Below, piece after piece: positions 62,301 through 64,000 of a stretch of DNA of 64,000 bases. Position 1 is the stretch's first letter. Every line of letters begins with the position of its first letter. Position numbers and translations under genes: made by a program. Origin of the DNA: Nymphaea colorata. Taxonomy: Eukaryota; Streptophyta; Magnoliopsida; Nymphaeales; Nymphaeaceae. The notes beneath the pieces are model-generated. The model saw nothing but the letters and a program-made list of their open reading frames with translations, was not told the origin of the DNA and did no database searches. Location of the stretch: contig NC_045143.1 of NCBI RefSeq assembly GCF_008831285.2, positions 16,094,464 to 16,158,463 on the forward strand, read 5' to 3'.

Positions 62301-63159
62301 CTGCAGAAACTCATTTCTTCTCTGTGATTCAGGAATGGTGAGCCAGAAAAGCCACTGATAATTCATGTGGGACGCTTAGGATTTGAAAAGAGCTTGGATT
62401 TTCTTAAACGGTACAATCACATTGCTGGCACTGCTTAAGCTAGAACTTGTTTGATATTTTTTATTTTCCGAAAAAGTTAGCTTGTGATTGTTTTCACTTT
62501 TCTGAAGTCGTGACAAATTTTGTAGCTTGATGGACCGACTTCCAGGTGTGAGAATTGCTTTTGTCGGAGATGGACCATACCGGTAAGCGCTAGGTTTTGT
62601 CAAATAGCATCTACAAACCATGCACGTAAATTAGAAACTAATACCTTCTACTTTTCTCTGCAGGCCTGAGCTAGAGAAGATGTTCTCTGGCATGCCTGTT
62701 GTGTTCACAGGGATGCTGCATGGTGAGGAACTTTCGCAAGCATATGCCAGCGGCGATGTGTTTGTGATGCCCTCAGAGTCCGAAACACTCGGGCAGGTGG
62801 TGATGGAGGCTATGTCATCAGGTGTGCCGGTGGTGGCCGCCCGGGCAGGAGGAATACCGGATACTATTCCTGAAGATCAAGACGGAAAGATAAGCTACCT
62901 GTTTACTCCTGGTGACGTAGATGACTGCCTCTGCAAAGTGCAGTCACTGCTTACGAATGAAGAGCTGAGAACAACTATGGGGAAAGCTGCCAGAGAAGAG
63001 ATGGAGAAGTATGATTGGAAAGCAGCAACGTACAAGATAAGAAACGAACAATATAATGCTGCCATTTGGTTCTGGAAGGAGAAAAGGGCTCAAGTACTCA
63101 GGCCTCTACAGTGGTTGCTTCAGTTAATAGTTAGATCCCCAGAGGATAAATGTAATTAA
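59309..63159 (+). CDS. SQD2: SQD2-type sulfoquinovosyltransferase, 11 exons
   Basis: Exons: 59309-59415, 60331-60397, 60647-60717, 61269-61386, 61462-61535, 61855-61910, 61999-62082, 62158-62245, 62333-62410, 62526-62582 and 62664-63159. All introns are GT-AG and phases join cleanly into 431 residues. The product is a GT-B fold, family GT4 glycosyltransferase. Matches to plant SQD2 include RRIALFVEPSPFAYVSGYKN, KFKPDIVHASSPGVMVFGAL, VMSYHTHVP, IPRYTFSCLVKPMW, PHKIRLWNKGIDS, LIIHVGRLGFEKSLDFL, and the EX7E motif (Glu307-Glu315) in PSESETLGQVVMEAM. SQD2 transfers sulfoquinovose from UDP-sulfoquinovose to diacylglycerol in chloroplast envelopes, the last step of sulfolipid synthesis. Oddity: known SQD2 has a long transit peptide before PRRIALF, but this frame has only about 24 residues there, after an in-frame stop (TAA at 59303). 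The catalytic part looks intact. Confidence 0.95.
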
Positions 63160-63686
63160 ATACCTTAATAGATCCACAGATGGATGATTGTCATTGTGCG
63201 CTTGATGGTTGATCGTGGTTTTTTTTCTTATTCAATCGCAGTCTGTTTGCTTCATTGTAATTGTAAAACTATGAATAGGAGCAATTGCGACGATATCTTG
63301 TATCAACGCAAGTTGTATTCTTTTTCCAAGTTTTTAGCATTGCAGGTTTGCCTATTGAATTGTGCAAGAACTGCAGCCTAAGGCATTGAGCATAAATCTC
63401 TTCTTGTTTTCGTTTCTATTAAACAATAAATATCATGCTCACTCCCATTCTATATCCCAGGACGCTAGCGAGGGGCAGTGAGGAGCCGACCCCTGATGGC
63501 CTGATCTCTTACTTGGAAGCCCTACTACTCGGAATTGCACCATATAATGACCTTAGGAAACCAATAGAAATATGGTAAATCATCCTCCTTCAGAGTATGC
63601 TAATGCTTTGATATAAGACACAATAAATTCACCAAGAACGAAATGAAATTCCTTCTAAGGGATATACTTAATCTAAGATGCACAAA
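63160..63686. other. 3' ends of SQD2 and the convergent right-edge gene
   Basis: AAACAATAAATATC near 63421 is a candidate polyadenylation signal. The remaining bases are probably 3' UTRs of the two convergent genes. Confidence 0.5.
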
Positions 63687-64000
63687 CTAATCACCTTCAT
63701 CAACAGGTTTGACTGCCTGCTCAAACTCCGCATCCATGATTACCCCATTTATTAAGTGTACAATGACCTTTCCTCTTCTGAGATCGACCAGCTTGGAGCG
63801 CACATTGTTAACCAACAACATTCCAGTAGAAACCTTGGTGACATCCAATCTAAATCCAGAAATCGAGTACAAGGGAAGCTCTTGACCGGATGACATTTCA
63901 ACTGACAACAAATGCTGAGGAACTGCACTGAAACCTAATACGCGAGAAAGAACAGCTTCCCTTTCACTTGCAGTCTGCTTATTATCACTGCCGTTAGCCT
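63687..64000 (-). CDS. C-terminal part of an unrecognised gene, cut by the window edge
   Basis: On the minus strand a frame is open from the window edge to a TAG at 63687-63689, at least 103 codons. It includes SEREAVLSRVLGFSAVPQHL, then SVEMSSGQELPLYSISGFRL, TGMLLVNNVRSKLVDLRRGK and a C-terminus ending AVKPVDEGD. Composition and the lack of stops indicate a real terminal exon. The alternating hydrophobic pattern (KVIVHLINGVIMDAEF) suggests beta-strands. A splice acceptor could lie near 63975 (AAGCAG|AC), so the first few codons may be intron. I do not recognise the family. Confidence 0.6.
   Translation of the reverse strand, partial: ANGSDNKQTASEREAVLSRVLGFSAVPQHLLSVEMSSGQELPLYSISGFRLDVTKVSTGMLLVNNVRSKLVDLRRGKVIVHLINGVIMDAEFEQAVKPVDEGD

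Noticed and set aside
1-64000. CRISPR arrays, bacterial operons, phage or plasmid modules, rRNA and tRNA genes
   Set aside because: I looked for regularly spaced repeats, Shine-Dalgarno-led gene chains and cloverleaf-like sequences and saw none; everything identifiable is plant nuclear.

Overview
This window is a piece of an angiosperm nuclear chromosome. The evidence is GT-AG introns, genes of strictly plant families, long AT-rich spacers with AT and CT microsatellites, a Ty1/copia retrotransposon whose primer site matches plant initiator tRNA-Met, and a small hAT-type DNA element. The sequence alone does not tell me the lineage. Gene density is low: eight gene models (seven intact, one cut by the window edge) occupy roughly a quarter of the window including introns. 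I found no bacterial-type operon, CRISPR array or defence system.

Layout: a TPR-like gene (1783-3606, +). Then a 15 kb spacer with scattered coding-like scraps on the minus strand, none of which I could join into a gene. Then a PIP1 aquaporin in four exons (18891-20076, +). From 20.7 to 26.2 kb lies a decayed copia element on the minus strand with three LTR copies. At 27.97-28.15 kb sits the first exon of a class III SnRK2 kinase, broken by a frameshift and with no later exons visible. A broken heavy-metal-associated (HMA) gene is at 32.2-32.8 kb (-), and an hAT-like element with terminal inverted repeats and an 8-bp target duplication is at 34.2-35.3 kb.

The right half holds a GPAT4/6/8-type sn-2 glycerol-3-phosphate acyltransferase (36698-39728, +), a single-exon C2H2 zinc-finger gene (42222-43292, -), a TSP9 thylakoid phosphoprotein gene (46558-46833, +), a small Josephin-like-family gene (52134-52568, -), an 11-exon SQD2-type sulfoquinovosyltransferase gene (59309-63159, +), and the 3' part of an unrecognised gene running off the right edge (63687-64000, -).

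The genes are independent plant transcription units rather than a functional cluster. Two concern lipids (cutin monomer synthesis and chloroplast sulfolipid) and two concern thylakoid biology (TSP9 and SQD2), but nothing suggests co-regulation. The most notable points are the SQD2 gene lacking a transit peptide in its annotated frame, with a transit-peptide-like stretch out of frame just upstream; the truncated SnRK2 fragment; the three-LTR copia rearrangement; and the hAT element with an intact 8-bp duplication.
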